Positions 35,074 to 45,294 are shown, counted from the stretch's first letter. The stretch: DNA of 55,477 bases from Legionella fairfieldensis ATCC 49588 (GCF_000621525.1 NZ_JHYC01000027.1:1-55477); one strand, 5' to 3'. Program-made: numbers and translations. Notes: generated by a model not told the origin, from the sequence alone.

Positions 35074-35312
35074 GATACAAAAATAGCGGCCATCAGTAAT
35101 TTTATCACAAAGCCAACAAAAAGTGAGAGATCTCTTCAATATGAATCCAGATTATCCAGCCTCCCAAAAAGAAGGGTATCCTGACAAACCTATTCGGTTG
35201 TAATGCATTGAATTAAGTGATAATCCCTTATAATTAAGCTCTATAGTCTGTGCGCAGGCGTACAAATCTGCTAGGATTAACACTATTTAGTTATGCGAGT
35301 AAAGGGTCGTTA

Positions 35313-35843
35313 ATGAGTTTGCGCAATGTTTTTCTTCCTGTCTTTTTACTTTTTTCAGGATATTCTATGGCAGTTGATGCAAAAATAATCTATGGCTATG
35401 TAGAAAAAGCAATCCTGGTTGATAAAAACATGACTCTATCGGCTAAATTTGACACTGGAGCCAAGTCCGCCTCCCTTAGTGCAATCAATATTCGTGAAAC
35501 CAAAATAAAAGGTCAAACTTATTTGAACTTTAAAGTCCCAGGAAAAACAGGGGAAGTAGAATTTACTTCGCCCTATCTCGGAAAAGTCAGTATTAAAGTG
35601 CGTGCAGGAGAACATTTATCGCCGCAAGGTAAAACAGAACCTATTAAGCGACCTGTTGTGTTAATGTCTATTCAAATTGGCGATGAAATGCGCACTATCC
35701 CGGTCAATTTGACTAACCGCAAACGCTTTAATTACCCACTGCTTCTTGGTAGAGACGCAATTATCGCGTTTAATGGCCTGGTTGATCCAAGCCATGCCTT
35801 TTTGATAACAGCCAAAAAAGTGGAAAAAAATGAAGTCAAATAA
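35313..35843 (+). CDS. Exported retropepsin-like protease (ATP-dependent zinc protease family, PF05618)
   Basis: A protein of 176 residues with signal peptide MSLRNVFLPVFLLFSGYSMA. The mature domain has the single-lobe aspartic protease pattern: AKFDTGAKSASLSA (D-T-G-A active site) and the YPLLLGRDAI strand near the C-terminus. PF05618 proteins are named zinc proteases historically, yet structure-based work groups them with retropepsins. The gene is first in a three-gene operon; its end overlaps the next start by 14 bases. Comparative genomics (Iyer, Aravind and colleagues) links this trio to peptide-forming ATP-grasp systems. Start set at ATG 35313 after AAGGGTCGTTA. Confidence 0.88.
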   Translation: MSLRNVFLPVFLLFSGYSMAVDAKIIYGYVEKAILVDKNMTLSAKFDTGAKSASLSAINIRETKIKGQTYLNFKVPGKTGEVEFTSPYLGKVSIKVRAGEHLSPQGKTEPIKRPVVLMSIQIGDEMRTIPVNLTNRKRFNYPLLLGRDAIIAFNGLVDPSHAFLITAKKVEKNEVK

Positions 35844-37353
35844 ACGTCATGTTTATGGTTTAATCACTGTTCTATTAGTATTAGGGATAGGCATTTTTTT
35901 TTATCGTCATCTTGTTCTTGATGTACCATTAACAGACACGGAAACAGTAAACAGCTGGATGATTGAAGCCAATTTACGTTTCATTGCTGATCATAATACA
36001 CCTGTAAAAGCAAGTTTTACTATTCCTTATATGCCACCTTATTTTGCAATTTTGGATGAATATTTTGTTTCTCACAATTATGGAGTAACCACTAATTTAA
36101 ATGGCTATAATCGCCAGACAGTCTGGTCGCTAAGACGCAGTTCTGGCGTGCAATCTCTTTATTATCGCGCTATATTTCGCGAAATTGACAGTAACGAATC
36201 ATCTTTAGCCAGACCCCCCATTGTAAAAGCGCAACCTTTGATGGAAACACAAAAATCCGCTGTAGATGCAATTACTAATCAGGTACGTCAGTCCTCGGCA
36301 GACATTCAGACGTTTGCGCAGGGCACAATTAAAGAACTTAATAAAAAAGACGGGAATGCCAAACTTCTTGTAGGCAATGAATTTAATGATGACAATATCA
36401 TTAACGCGGCCATTCTCATATTAAGCCAGGCAAAAATTTACGCCATGCCGGTCAAAGGAATTTATTTAAGTCAACAAAACAAGGCTGATTTTAAATCGTT
36501 TATAGTTGTTCATAATGGTAAAGAATGGACTTATATTAATCCCCGTACTGGAGGAGCAGGTTTTCCCAGGAATTTTCTGGTCTGGCAATATGGTTTTGAC
36601 CCGGTTTATAATGTAACAGGCGGTAAAAAACCCTTTTTCAACCTGACAGTTTCGCCTACGCCGATTAATGCGCTGACTATTGCTAAAGCAAGAGGCTCAC
36701 AAACTGATTCTCAACTATTGCGTTTTTCTTTGTTACAACTTCCTGTTAATGTACAGGAAACCTATAAAATTCTGCTGACCGTTCCGCTTGGCGCTTTTGT
36801 GATTCTATTATTGCGCAACTTTATTGGTCTCAAGACTTTTGGCACATTTATGCCTGTGCTAATCGCTCTCGCCTTTCGTGAAACTCACGTGATTTGGGGA
36901 ATTACCCTTTTTACTCTCATCGTTTCCTTTGGTTTACTGGCACGCTTTTATCTGGATCAACTTCGATTGCTTCTTGTCCCGCGGCTCGCTGCAATTCTCA
37001 CTGTAGTGATTGTATTAATGATTTTTATTAGCGTTATAAGCCAAAATCTGGGGCTTGATTCTGGCTTATCTGTCGCACTTTTTCCCATGGTCATTTTGAC
37101 TATGACGATTGAACGCATGTGCATTACCTGGGATGAACGAGGAGCCTCTGAAGCGATAAAGTCGGGCGTAGGCAGCCTTGTGGCTGCGGTGATTGCTTTT
37201 GGCGCGATGAATTATCCTCCTCTGCAATATCTGATTTTTGCCTTTCCTGAACTTTTACTCGTATTGCTTGCGCTGATTCTATGGTTTGGTCAGTATCGGG
37301 GTTATAGACTTTCCGAGCTGTTTCGCTTTAAAGTTCTGGCTGAGAAATATTGA
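35830..37353 (+). CDS. Inactive-transglutaminase domain protein with 7-TM region (UUP1-type)
   Basis: Membrane protein of 507 residues. One N-terminal span (about 8-26), then a periplasmic domain to about residue 300 that corresponds to the inactive transglutaminase fold (Transglut_i_TM, with NAAILILSQAKIYAMPVKGIYL and WTYINPRTGG; the usual catalytic Cys is not evident), then about seven membrane helices (about 310-490, 7TM_transglut). The family is always found with an ATP-grasp ligase and a retropepsin-like protease. Overlaps the upstream gene by 14 bases and the next start by one. Confidence 0.88.
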   Translation: MKSNKRHVYGLITVLLVLGIGIFFYRHLVLDVPLTDTETVNSWMIEANLRFIADHNTPVKASFTIPYMPPYFAILDEYFVSHNYGVTTNLNGYNRQTVWSLRRSSGVQSLYYRAIFREIDSNESSLARPPIVKAQPLMETQKSAVDAITNQVRQSSADIQTFAQGTIKELNKKDGNAKLLVGNEFNDDNIINAAILILSQAKIYAMPVKGIYLSQQNKADFKSFIVVHNGKEWTYINPRTGGAGFPRNFLVWQYGFDPVYNVTGGKKPFFNLTVSPTPINALTIAKARGSQTDSQLLRFSLLQLPVNVQETYKILLTVPLGAFVILLLRNFIGLKTFGTFMPVLIALAFRETHVIWGITLFTLIVSFGLLARFYLDQLRLLLVPRLAAILTVVIVLMIFISVISQNLGLDSGLSVALFPMVILTMTIERMCITWDERGASEAIKSGVGSLVAAVIAFGAMNYPPLQYLIFAFPELLLVLLALILWFGQYRGYRLSELFRFKVLAEKY

Positions 37354-38297
37354 TGTGGCATTTGTATCGTCGCTTGCATAAGCACGGCATTTTAAGCATT
37401 AATCAACGTAATAGCGATTACGTTCTCAAATACAATAACCGTAAACGATATCCTTTGGTTGATGATAAATTACAAACCAAACGTTTAGCAATACAAGCAG
37501 GAATAGCCGTTCCACAATTGTATGAAATTATAAAAAACGAACATCAGATTAAAGAGTTGGAGCATATTTTACAACCCTACAAGGATTTTGTTATCAAACC
37601 CGCCCATGGAGCAGGTGGAGATGGAATTCTGGTAGTCACCGATCGTATTTTCGGACGTTACCGCCAGATTAATGGTAAATTAACTACCCTTAACGAAATG
37701 AGCTATCATCTGTCCTGCCTCCTCTCTGGTGCTTATAGTTTAGGTGGGCATGCTGATTATGCCATTATTGAACATCGGGTCATTGTAGATCCCGTATTCA
37801 AAGAAGTAAGCTATGAAGGAATCCCTGATATTCGCATTATTACCTTGTTAGGTTACCCCGCTATGGCCATGGTTCGGTTACCTACCCGACTCTCCGGCGG
37901 CAAAGCGAATCTTCATCAAGGTGCGATTGGAGTGGGCATTAATTTAGCGACAGGTAAAACATTAGGTGGTGTTTTTCATAATGACACTATCGATTTTCAT
38001 CCCGACACCCTCGCACCTATTGTGGATTTTACTGTTCCCTATTGGGACAAAATTTTAGAAATTGCCGCCAGTTGCTATGAATTAACAGGCTTGGGCTATT
38101 TGGGTGTGGATATTGTTCTGGATAAAGACCAAGGACCTTTAATGCTGGAACTTAACGCCAGGCCGGGTTTAAATATTCAAATTGCCAATCGGGAAGGCGG
38201 ACTTAAACGCTATCGGCAAATTGAAGCTCGGGCCGCGCTAGGCAAAGAATCAATTAATGCGCGAATAGCTTACAGTAAACAACAATTTAGCCGTTAG
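37353..38297 (+). CDS. ATP-grasp ligase (alpha-L-glutamate ligase-like, RimK-related)
   Basis: A cytosolic amide-bond-forming enzyme of 314 residues. ATP-grasp motifs: KDFVIKPAHGAGGDGILVV (ATP-binding lid), EHRVIVDPVF, DIRIITLLGYPAMAMVRLP, and GYLGVDIVLDKDQGPLMLELNARPGLNIQIAN with the Glu/Asn Mg ligands. Related proteins add amino acids to a peptide or protein end; the substrate here is not known. The start is ATG 37353, sharing the TGATG junction with the gene before. This completes an operon in which a ligase makes a peptide and a membrane protein and protease presumably handle it across the inner membrane. Confidence 0.9.
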   Translation: MWHLYRRLHKHGILSINQRNSDYVLKYNNRKRYPLVDDKLQTKRLAIQAGIAVPQLYEIIKNEHQIKELEHILQPYKDFVIKPAHGAGGDGILVVTDRIFGRYRQINGKLTTLNEMSYHLSCLLSGAYSLGGHADYAIIEHRVIVDPVFKEVSYEGIPDIRIITLLGYPAMAMVRLPTRLSGGKANLHQGAIGVGINLATGKTLGGVFHNDTIDFHPDTLAPIVDFTVPYWDKILEIAASCYELTGLGYLGVDIVLDKDQGPLMLELNARPGLNIQIANREGGLKRYRQIEARAALGKESINARIAYSKQQFSR

Positions 38298-38325
38298 CGT
38301 TCGTTTAAATTGACCGCGCCGCTCA

Positions 38326-39228
38326 TCAGCATAACGTCAAATATTCCCTTAGCTCGCTGTTTCTCCCTTCAACCAAATCAAGATAAGCTTTTTTTATGAT
38401 TGCTGTAATATTGCCTACATTTCCCTTTCCCAGCAATTTATCGTTAATAGAACGTATAGCGGTAATTTCTGCTGCGGTACCGGTAAAGAAAGCCTCATCA
38501 GCCTGATAAGCCTCATAAAGAGAAATATCCACCTCAACAACCTTAAAACCACAACGACTTGCCAGAGTAATGACGGTATCGCGTGTAATACCCGACAATA
38601 TACTTCCCAGTTTAGGCGTATAAATTACACCGTCTTTTACCATGAAAAAATTCTCGCCTACTCCTTCCGTTATGTGGTCTTTATAATCTAAAAACAAAGC
38701 TTCATGATAATGAGTTCCCTGCAATTCTAAAGAAGCTAAAATGCTATTTACATAATGCCCGCATAGTTTAGCATCAACTACTGTGGAATCGGGATGAATG
38801 CGAATATATCGGCTTATTTTTATATCAATACTTTCATACGGCAAATAAGCTCCCCATGGCCAGCAAGCGATGACAAATTCAACAGGATTTCCCAGAGGAT
38901 TAACTCCCATTTTACCATAGCCATAAAAAGCAATAGGTCGAATATAGCCTGCTTCAAGTTTACTATTACCTACTACTTCTTTAACCGCTGTTATAATTTC
39001 TTCTTTCGAATAGGGTAAAGTCATTTTCAAAACATTTGCTGAATAAAAAAGCCTATCGATATGTTCAGATAAACGAAAGATGGCAGAGCCTTCTGCTGTT
39101 TTATAAAATCGAATGCCTTCAAATGCACCACCGCCATAATGAAGCGCGTGAGATAACACATGAATTTTCGCGTCTGCCCAAGGGACAAGTTTACCGTTTT
39201 GCCATATTGTTTCGGTTGTTTCCATCAT
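38326..39228 (-). CDS. ilvE: Branched-chain amino acid aminotransferase
   Basis: Fold-type IV PLP enzyme of 300 residues, performing the last step of leucine, isoleucine and valine synthesis (or first of breakdown). Motifs: HYGGGAFEGIRFYKT, GYIRPIAFYG, VDAKLCGHYVNSILASLE with the Schiff-base Lys, and EGVGENFFMVKDGVIYTP, followed by the EAFFTGTAAEI region. Length matches IlvE (309 in E. coli). Two ATGs in tandem at 39228 and 39225 after AGGGAG; either may be used. Convergent with the ATP-grasp operon, 28 bases apart. Confidence 0.95.
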   Translation of the reverse strand: MMETTETIWQNGKLVPWADAKIHVLSHALHYGGGAFEGIRFYKTAEGSAIFRLSEHIDRLFYSANVLKMTLPYSKEEIITAVKEVVGNSKLEAGYIRPIAFYGYGKMGVNPLGNPVEFVIACWPWGAYLPYESIDIKISRYIRIHPDSTVVDAKLCGHYVNSILASLELQGTHYHEALFLDYKDHITEGVGENFFMVKDGVIYTPKLGSILSGITRDTVITLASRCGFKVVEVDISLYEAYQADEAFFTGTAAEITAIRSINDKLLGKGNVGNITAIIKKAYLDLVEGRNSELREYLTLC

Positions 39229-39531
39229 CTTTTTCTCCCTGCATAAGACTTCTAATCAACTAGATTTGCAATGCAATATCCCTTCCAATAAAAATAGGCT
39301 AATTTATTCGCTTTAATCCATGCCAGCTTAAAAAGAACTCTTGACTCTCTTTATCTTAAGCATAGATGTTTATCAGCAATTTCCACTATAAACTCTGAAA
39401 TATTTAAGTAACAGCAGGATTTAAAAACGTACGCACTTTTTATGAAAGTGGGGGTCATGTTTGTCGGCGTGAATTTATAGTAACGTTGTTTTTTTGATGG
39501 CGCAGAGGAGTTAATTTATTATTTTATACAA
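39229..39531. other. Gap of 303 bases between apaH and ilvE
   Basis: AT-rich. It must hold the ilvE promoter (minus strand) and the end of the apaH transcript, but no convincing boxes or hairpin with a T-run were seen, only a short GTTAATTT/AAATTAAC inverted pair near the apaH stop. Confidence 0.5.
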
Positions 39532-40347
39532 TCAAATTAACCCGGGAACGGAGAAGCGTCGCCTGTCTTGTAAACGTAATGCAGTTAAGTGACCGCCCCA
39601 TATACATCCTGTATCTATAGCGTAAATGTGAGGATCAGGGCACTGACCTTCTAAAGCAGCCCAATGACCAAAAACCAGATCGGCATTAATCACTTTACGA
39701 CCAGGCACCGCATACCAGGGAATAAGATCGTCAGGCGCATTTGCAAGAGATCCTTTATAGGTCAGAATCAACCCCCCCCGCAAATTACAAAACCGCATGC
39801 GAGTAAAATAATTAGTGATAACACGTAATTTTGTTATGCCTTGCAGATCCTCTGACCAACAATCAGCCTCATTGCCATACATCCCTGCTAAATAATCTTG
39901 GTACTGATCACCGGCTAAAACTGACTCAAGCTCCCTGGCATAACGTTTTGCCTGCATAAGATCCCAGACAGGAGCTATACCGGCATGAGACATGACTATG
40001 TTCAGCGCCTCATCATGATATAAAATATGTTGTCCACGCAACCAGTGACCAAGCTCCTCAGCATCCGGCGCCGTTAAGATTTCACGCAGAGTATCTTCAC
40101 GATTTTCCCGAGAAGGGCGAACAAAAAGTTTAGCCAGCAAATGTAAATCATGATTTCCCAGAGTGATGCGCGGGATAATAGAAAGACTCTTAATAAAACG
40201 TAACACAGCCAACGATTGAGGCCCGCGATTGACTAAATCACCAACAAACCATAAACGATCGCGATGATCATCAAAATCGACTCGCTCAAGCAAGCGCTGT
40301 AAAGGATCATAACAACCCTGCACATCGCCTATGGCATAATCAACCAC
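39532..40347 (-). CDS. apaH: Symmetrical diadenosine tetraphosphatase
   Basis: Calcineurin-like metallophosphatase of 271 residues that splits Ap4A into two ADP and, in other bacteria, removes Np4 caps from RNA. Motifs: [51 protein letters not shown] and [10 protein letters not shown]. Length equals the family norm. In many gammaproteobacteria ksgA and apaH are neighbours; here one extra gene lies between them. GTG start, overlapping that gene's stop by 8 bases, with AGGGGTG upstream. Confidence 0.95.
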   Translation of the reverse strand: MVDYAIGDVQGCYDPLQRLLERVDFDDHRDRLWFVGDLVNRGPQSLAVLRFIKSLSIIPRITLGNHDLHLLAKLFVRPSRENREDTLREILTAPDAEELGHWLRGQHILYHDEALNIVMSHAGIAPVWDLMQAKRYARELESVLAGDQYQDYLAGMYGNEADCWSEDLQGITKLRVITNYFTRMRFCNLRGGLILTYKGSLANAPDDLIPWYAVPGRKVINADLVFGHWAALEGQCPDPHIYAIDTGCIWGGHLTALRLQDRRRFSVPGLI

Positions 40348-41683
40348 CGTAAGGCACCCCTGGCCGTAAGAATGCCGCTGTTTTTCTACTCTCCACCTGC
40401 CATTGTCCTTTTTTATTCAGATAAGGTAAAAATTTTTCTGAATGCACTGGATGCTGGCGAGTAAATTGACTACTGATAGCTTGCTCTTGATAAATCAGTT
40501 CCACAGCAGAAATGCTCGTGGATTTTCCCGTATGTAAATGATGAAGCTGTATTTTATCAGGTAAAGCTGTTGCATAATCTGCAAAAACAATTCCGCTATG
40601 GATTTGTTGATTGCTACTTTGTTCAAAGCGTGAATTGATATCATTCCTGGCTGCCAATCGGTGCAGACCTAAAGATAAAAAGCCATTTTGCACAGCCTGC
40701 CAATTTTTAAACTCCGGATGTTCTCGCACAAACCATTTAAACATCTCGGGGGAAATTAACAAACCACCAGGAACCATAAACAGAGGTGCTTTATTAACCA
40801 TAATACGTCCGGACTCCAGTGACTGAAGCAACCACTGAATAAACTCTATACCCACCTGATTCTCTATTTTAACAGGTGATTCTGGTACGCCCACTCCAAA
40901 TGTATTGGCTCGTCCATAACGAATACCACGTGCTCCTCCATAGGCTCCTAAACTTAACTGATTAAAATAACGCTGGATAGCAATCGCATCGGCGCGAACT
41001 AAAATTGCACCTAAAGTTCCCGCGGCTTCAGTATCTTCATTGAGTAAAGCAAGCCAGATAGCCAACACCTGTGTATTGGAAGCAATCCAGGCGAAACCGC
41101 TTGCTGGCATTAATAAGCGCGCGAGCAACAAGTTAAGACGACAACGAAATTCTTCATCTGTTTCTTTTTGAAATTCATAGCTGTAATGACTTCCAACTGC
41201 TATCAGATTTTCCAGGACAGGGTTCCATTGTTTTAAAAACTGTCCGTTATTATCATAAAGATTAATACTGTAATCAATTTGCAATTTGCCCACACCTTGC
41301 AAGAGTGCTGCGGACAAAAGCGCATATTGCCATAATTTTTGTTCTTCTGATAAATTGTCTTGTTCTTCGTTTAACAAATAATTTTGGAATAGACCCAATG
41401 CTGCTTCGGTACGATTTAAAGCATAATCTAATACCCCACCCTGCTGTGCATAATAACTGGCCGAGGATTCCGGCAGGTTTTGGCAATGATTTGTCAAATT
41501 ATGAATGAGACTCAAGCACAAACTATCAAAACGAACATCTTCCAAAGCACTCCTTTCTTTGATTTGCTGCAATAAAAGACTTCGTTTCTCTTCACCAAGC
41601 AGGAGAGAAGAAGGAACAATTCGCGTTAAATCTTTTAAGGATTTGCCCGGTGTTAGCTTTATTTTTCTGTGTCGATGAAACAA
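40340..41683 (-). CDS. TraI_2-like (relaxase-domain family) protein, degenerate active site
   Basis: A protein of about 447 residues between ksgA and apaH. The N-terminal third, [26 protein letters not shown], lines up with the TraI_2 pattern, an HD-hydrolase-like fold of conjugative relaxases that normally reads HH..GGLLEHTLEV; here the two His are replaced by Tyr and the second by Asp, so metal binding is doubtful. The C-terminal part ([26 protein letters not shown]) is consistent with the TraI_2 C-terminal half. No conjugation gene lies nearby. I choose TTG 41683 behind GGGAGG rather than 41701. It overlaps apaH by 8 bases. Confidence 0.6.
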   Translation of the reverse strand: MFHRHRKIKLTPGKSLKDLTRIVPSSLLLGEEKRSLLLQQIKERSALEDVRFDSLCLSLIHNLTNHCQNLPESSASYYAQQGGVLDYALNRTEAALGLFQNYLLNEEQDNLSEEQKLWQYALLSAALLQGVGKLQIDYSINLYDNNGQFLKQWNPVLENLIAVGSHYSYEFQKETDEEFRCRLNLLLARLLMPASGFAWIASNTQVLAIWLALLNEDTEAAGTLGAILVRADAIAIQRYFNQLSLGAYGGARGIRYGRANTFGVGVPESPVKIENQVGIEFIQWLLQSLESGRIMVNKAPLFMVPGGLLISPEMFKWFVREHPEFKNWQAVQNGFLSLGLHRLAARNDINSRFEQSSNQQIHSGIVFADYATALPDKIQLHHLHTGKSTSISAVELIYQEQAISSQFTRQHPVHSEKFLPYLNKKGQWQVESRKTAAFLRPGVPYGG

Positions 41684-41814
41684 GTCAACCTCCCAGTACA
41701 AGGGTTTACTCTTAAATTATGAAAATTTGAACAGAAATATTATAATTATTAGACTCTGGACATTATCTTCTCATCAGTCGATGAGGGCGTATTCGTGCCA
41801 TATTATATTTTACA

Positions 41815-42585
41815 CTATTTCGCAATAAAATTCGTTATTTGCACATAATCTCTTATTGAAATTTGCTCAGGTCTTGCCTGCGGATTAATTTCTAAATGAC
41901 ACAATTGCGCTGAATTAAGTAAAGGTTTTAAATTATTGGCTAAGGTTTTTCGGCGCATGGCAAAAGCTTGTGCTACTACCTGCTCAAGAACACGAATATT
42001 TACCGATGAGTAGGGGGATGCCTGATACGGGGTAATACGTACGACTGCCGAGTCAACCTTTGGCTGAGGATAAAAAGCCTCAGGAGGTACATCAAATAGC
42101 CATTCTACGTCACAATAATACTGTATCATCACAGTTAAACGTCCATATGCTTTGGTTCCTGGCCGAGCCGCCAGGCGTGAAACAACCTCTTTTTGTAACA
42201 TAAAATGCATATCTTCAATGGAAGAAATAGAATGCATTAAGTGAAGTAATAATGGCGTAGAAATATTATAAGGCAAATTACCCACAATACGTAGCTTACT
42301 ACCCAATTCACTATAATCAACAGTTAAAGCATCAGCCCCAATTAAATGCAATTTATCCTGGGCAGCAGGTAATTCAGTCAGATGAGTATGTAAATCGGTA
42401 TCAATTTCAATAGCAGTCAAGTGGTTTAAATAACGGAGTAAAGGCAGAGTTAAAGCACCTAGCCCCGGGCCTATTTCCACTACTTTATCTTCTTTCCGCA
42501 ACTGTAAAGCGCTCAAAATCTCATGGATAATCTGCTTGTTTTGTAAAAAATTTTGTCCAAAACGCTTACGAGGACGATGGCTCAC
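41815..42585 (-). CDS. rsmA: 16S rRNA dimethyladenosine transferase
   Basis: Also called ksgA. Dimethylates A1518 and A1519 in the 3' helix of 16S rRNA, late in 30S assembly. 256 residues. Motifs: RKRFGQNFL at the N-terminus, [16 protein letters not shown] (motif I), [16 protein letters not shown] (motif IV, NLPY) and the C-terminal helical domain with [15 protein letters not shown] start with AGGTGAAATGAA before it. Upstream of apaH and its partner on the same strand but 113 bases away. Confidence 0.97.
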   Translation of the reverse strand: MSHRPRKRFGQNFLQNKQIIHEILSALQLRKEDKVVEIGPGLGALTLPLLRYLNHLTAIEIDTDLHTHLTELPAAQDKLHLIGADALTVDYSELGSKLRIVGNLPYNISTPLLLHLMHSISSIEDMHFMLQKEVVSRLAARPGTKAYGRLTVMIQYYCDVEWLFDVPPEAFYPQPKVDSAVVRITPYQASPYSSVNIRVLEQVVAQAFAMRRKTLANNLKPLLNSAQLCHLEINPQARPEQISIRDYVQITNFIAK

Positions 42586-43025
42586 TTCATTTCACCTGAA
42601 ATTTAAATTTCAATTATAACCTACCGCTAATACCTCAGCCAATTTCATGCAATATTTTGTGTGTTTAAATAATCGTTATGCAAAGGCAAGAATGATTTTT
42701 CTTAAATTTAACAATTATACATTTGCTATCTACAGAATAATGGCTTATTTTAAATACATGGATGGTATTTCTTGCTCAGCTAACAATAGCAATCAAGGAA
42801 GCCAGAGTGTAGATATGGTGTGCACGCTTAATCTTGTATTAAGAAGCCTGAAGTATCTCTGAGGCATCCACGTTGTAACCAGAACTGTAGCAAGAATACC
42901 ATCATTAATCCCTTATCCAAATACAACCCTTCTTTAACTCGCACCCCCGACACAGAGAGGTATATTATTCAGGAGCGATTTTTTTTATACTTGGGTTCAG
43001 CGAATTTGCAACCCGGGCGTAATCC
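42586..43025. other. Gap of 440 bases between ksgA and tatC
   Basis: AT-rich DNA with divergent genes at its ends, so it must contain two promoters; none is clear enough to call. A 71-codon frame at 42647-42862 lacks a binding site and looks like chance. Confidence 0.5.
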
Positions 43026-43745
43026 TTGTTAAATCATTTAATTGAACTTCGTAAACGTATCATCCACGTTTTATTGGTCTTTACCAGCTTCTTTTTGCTG
43101 TTTTTTTTCTTTGCGAATCACTTGTTACATACTGTTTTTATACCTTTACTGAAAACGTTACCTGAGTCACAGCCTATAATCGCCACGCAAATTACCTCAC
43201 CCTTGATAACCCCCATTCAGCTTGCTGTTAATGCCGCCACCTTATGCTCAATGCCTTTTATTCTATGGCAGATCTGGTGCTTTGTTGCTCCTGGGCTTTA
43301 TCAACGTGAGCGTCACAACCTGCGCAGGGCCTTCCTTTCCAGTGTTGTGCTTTTTGTTCTGGGTATGCTATTTTGTTTTTATCTCGTGTTACCGTTTATG
43401 TTCCAGTTTTTTGCTAAAGCCGTACCTTCTGATGTGCGATTTATGCCCGATATGACGTATGCTCTGGATTTTATCACGAGGATGCTGTTACTTTTTGGAT
43501 TTTGTTTTCAAGTTCCTTTGGTTTGTTTGACCCTGATTCATTTAAAATTGATTGATTTAGGTCTTTTAAAAACGATCAGACCTTATGTTATTGTGGTTGC
43601 CTTTATTCTAGGGATGTTACTAACACCGCCCGATGTTGTATCCCAAATTACCCTTGCGATCCCGCTCTGTTTACTTTATGAACTGGGAATTTTTTTCGCG
43701 ACCCTCCATTTTTCCAAATTAAATTATTCGCAAGAGCAAAAATGA
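43026..43745 (+). CDS. tatC: Sec-independent protein translocase subunit TatC
   Basis: Polytopic inner-membrane protein of 239 residues, the twin-arginine signal receptor of the Tat pathway. The N-terminus NHLIELRKRIIHVL is the conserved TatC start (L-x-E-L-R-x-R), followed by six hydrophobic spans, FVAPGLYQRERHNLRRAF in the first cytoplasmic loop, and the LTPPDVVSQ motif before the last spans. The only possible start is TTG 43026, since an in-frame stop lies two codons upstream; the ribosome binding site is poor, so translation may be weak. tatA and tatB are not here; Legionella is known to keep tatC apart from tatAB. Confidence 0.93.
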   Translation: MLNHLIELRKRIIHVLLVFTSFFLLFFFFANHLLHTVFIPLLKTLPESQPIIATQITSPLITPIQLAVNAATLCSMPFILWQIWCFVAPGLYQRERHNLRRAFLSSVVLFVLGMLFCFYLVLPFMFQFFAKAVPSDVRFMPDMTYALDFITRMLLLFGFCFQVPLVCLTLIHLKLIDLGLLKTIRPYVIVVAFILGMLLTPPDVVSQITLAIPLCLLYELGIFFATLHFSKLNYSQEQK

Positions 43746-43801
43746 TAACCAACCGAATAAAAGATTAAATTTTAACCAAATAAGCTAATTTCATGACGAG
43801 G

Positions 43802-44884
43802 TTAAAAATAATGCGCCAACCAAATAACCCCCTTATCGAGAAACTGACGGAAAATCGTAATCAATATCAAGAGCGCCAGCACAGCATATCGATTTATATA
43901 ATAAATAAATCCTGTATAAGAACAAATCGGCTGTAATCCGGTAAGCCACCGACTTAAAGCAATGCTCACAGGCAAATAAAGGATCAATACTATTTCATGA
44001 AAAATACGCGCTTCCATAAAGTTGCCTACTAACAATAAAACGAGAAAATGAAATAGGACAACATACCGTAAAGGTCTGTATTGCAGAGGTATATAATCGT
44101 AAAAAGCAAACCAGAATAAAGGTAATCCCGCAAAGCAAAATATAAAGAGGAAGATATTTTGTTCATTTAATAACCACTGCAAATTGGCTTCGAAATAGGT
44201 ATGCGTTGAAGCGCGAAAATACCATTCCATGAATGAGCCTGGCACATGATGTAAAAAAGCTAATACCAATAAACGAGTAAAACAATAAGTCAGCAGCGCA
44301 AAAAATATCGGTTTAAAAACAGTAGACAGCTTTCGCCAGTGTAGAGCGGGAATCATCAACACAAGTAAAAAACTACTTTCACGATTTAGAGTGGCCAAAA
44401 AAACCCATGGAATAAAATAAAACCATTGAGAACGTAAACAAAATAGAAATCCTGTCGCCATAAAAAAAAGAGAGGCGGAGTCTGCAGGATAAAAAAAAGT
44501 AGCCTCTCCCCCATAGTTAAATCGATAATTAATTACTGTCATTAGCGGCAAAAGCAGGATAAACAGCCAACTTAACAATTGAGCAGCTCTCTCTTTAAAC
44601 TCCTGTTGCAAAAGTTTAAATAAAGCAAAATAAAATAAACTTATAAATAACCATTCCATTAAAAAAAACAATTGGTCAATTTTCAGTGGCAAAAAGGTAA
44701 GCACTCTCACCAGCATAGGGACAAGCAAGCGTTGGCCATAAGGAAGTCTTGCTGAAAAATCAACCATACTAGCAAGAGGGGTGTCAGTATATATACCTGT
44801 CAATTGGGTATGTATAAACGTATAACCAAGCAATAAAACAACAGTTACAAAACGAGATTTATAGCACAACATATCATTGTTCAT
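43802..44884 (-). CDS. Polytopic membrane protein, function unknown
   Basis: About 360 residues and ten or so hydrophobic segments with many Phe and Leu. Charged loops are short: FNYGGEATFFYPADSASLFF, LATLNRESSF, and YFRASTHTYFEANLQW. The overall layout, with acidic loop residues near the first spans and an RES motif, recalls GT-C fold glycosyltransferases, but no signature allows a firm call. No clean ribosome binding site exists; ATG 44884 is used, TTG 44905 is possible. Divergent from hspQ by 86 bases. Confidence 0.65.
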   Translation of the reverse strand: MNNDMLCYKSRFVTVVLLLGYTFIHTQLTGIYTDTPLASMVDFSARLPYGQRLLVPMLVRVLTFLPLKIDQLFFLMEWLFISLFYFALFKLLQQEFKERAAQLLSWLFILLLPLMTVINYRFNYGGEATFFYPADSASLFFMATGFLFCLRSQWFYFIPWVFLATLNRESSFLLVLMIPALHWRKLSTVFKPIFFALLTYCFTRLLVLAFLHHVPGSFMEWYFRASTHTYFEANLQWLLNEQNIFLFIFCFAGLPLFWFAFYDYIPLQYRPLRYVVLFHFLVLLLVGNFMEARIFHEIVLILYLPVSIALSRWLTGLQPICSYTGFIYYINRYAVLALLILITIFRQFLDKGVIWLAHYF

Positions 44885-44970
44885 GCTGAGTGGGAGACTA
44901 TTCAAGATTTATTGAGGCTAACCGATAGCAATAGGGAAGGCAAGAACTGCTTAAAACTCCGGAGAGAGGA

Positions 44971-45282
44971 ATGTATAAAACAGCAAAATTTAATGTGGGT
45001 GAGCGTGTTATTCATACGGGATTAGGCTATCGCGCTGTGATTATTGATATTGATCCTTTTTTCCAGGCTTCCGGACGTTATAACCCACAAGCCTGCAAGC
45101 GCGAATTTGCTATTCGTAATCCCTGGTATCGTTTATTAGTCGATGGCAGTAGCCAAATGACCTATGTGGAAGAATGCTTTTTAAAAAAAGATCCCAGTCA
45201 ATTGACTATTGATAACCCTAATATCAAACAATATTTAAGTGAATATCAAGGGAATTATCATTCAAATCTTCCTCATCATTAA
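44971..45282 (+). CDS. hspQ: Heat shock protein HspQ
   Basis: Small protein of 103 residues that in E. coli is a specificity factor enhancing Lon proteolysis. KFNVGERVIHTGLGYRAVIIDIDPFFQ and NPWYRLLVDGSSQMTYVEECFL are the conserved blocks of the hemimethylated-DNA-binding/YccV fold. GGAGAGAGG precedes the ATG. Convergent with the small membrane-protein gene, 12 bases away. Confidence 0.93.
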   Translation: MYKTAKFNVGERVIHTGLGYRAVIIDIDPFFQASGRYNPQACKREFAIRNPWYRLLVDGSSQMTYVEECFLKKDPSQLTIDNPNIKQYLSEYQGNYHSNLPHH

Positions 45283-45294
45283 TTCACTTAGTAT

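Noticed and set aside
42647-42862. 71-codon frame between ksgA and tatC
   Set aside because: No ribosome binding site and no domain or membrane pattern; likely chance in an AT-rich gap.
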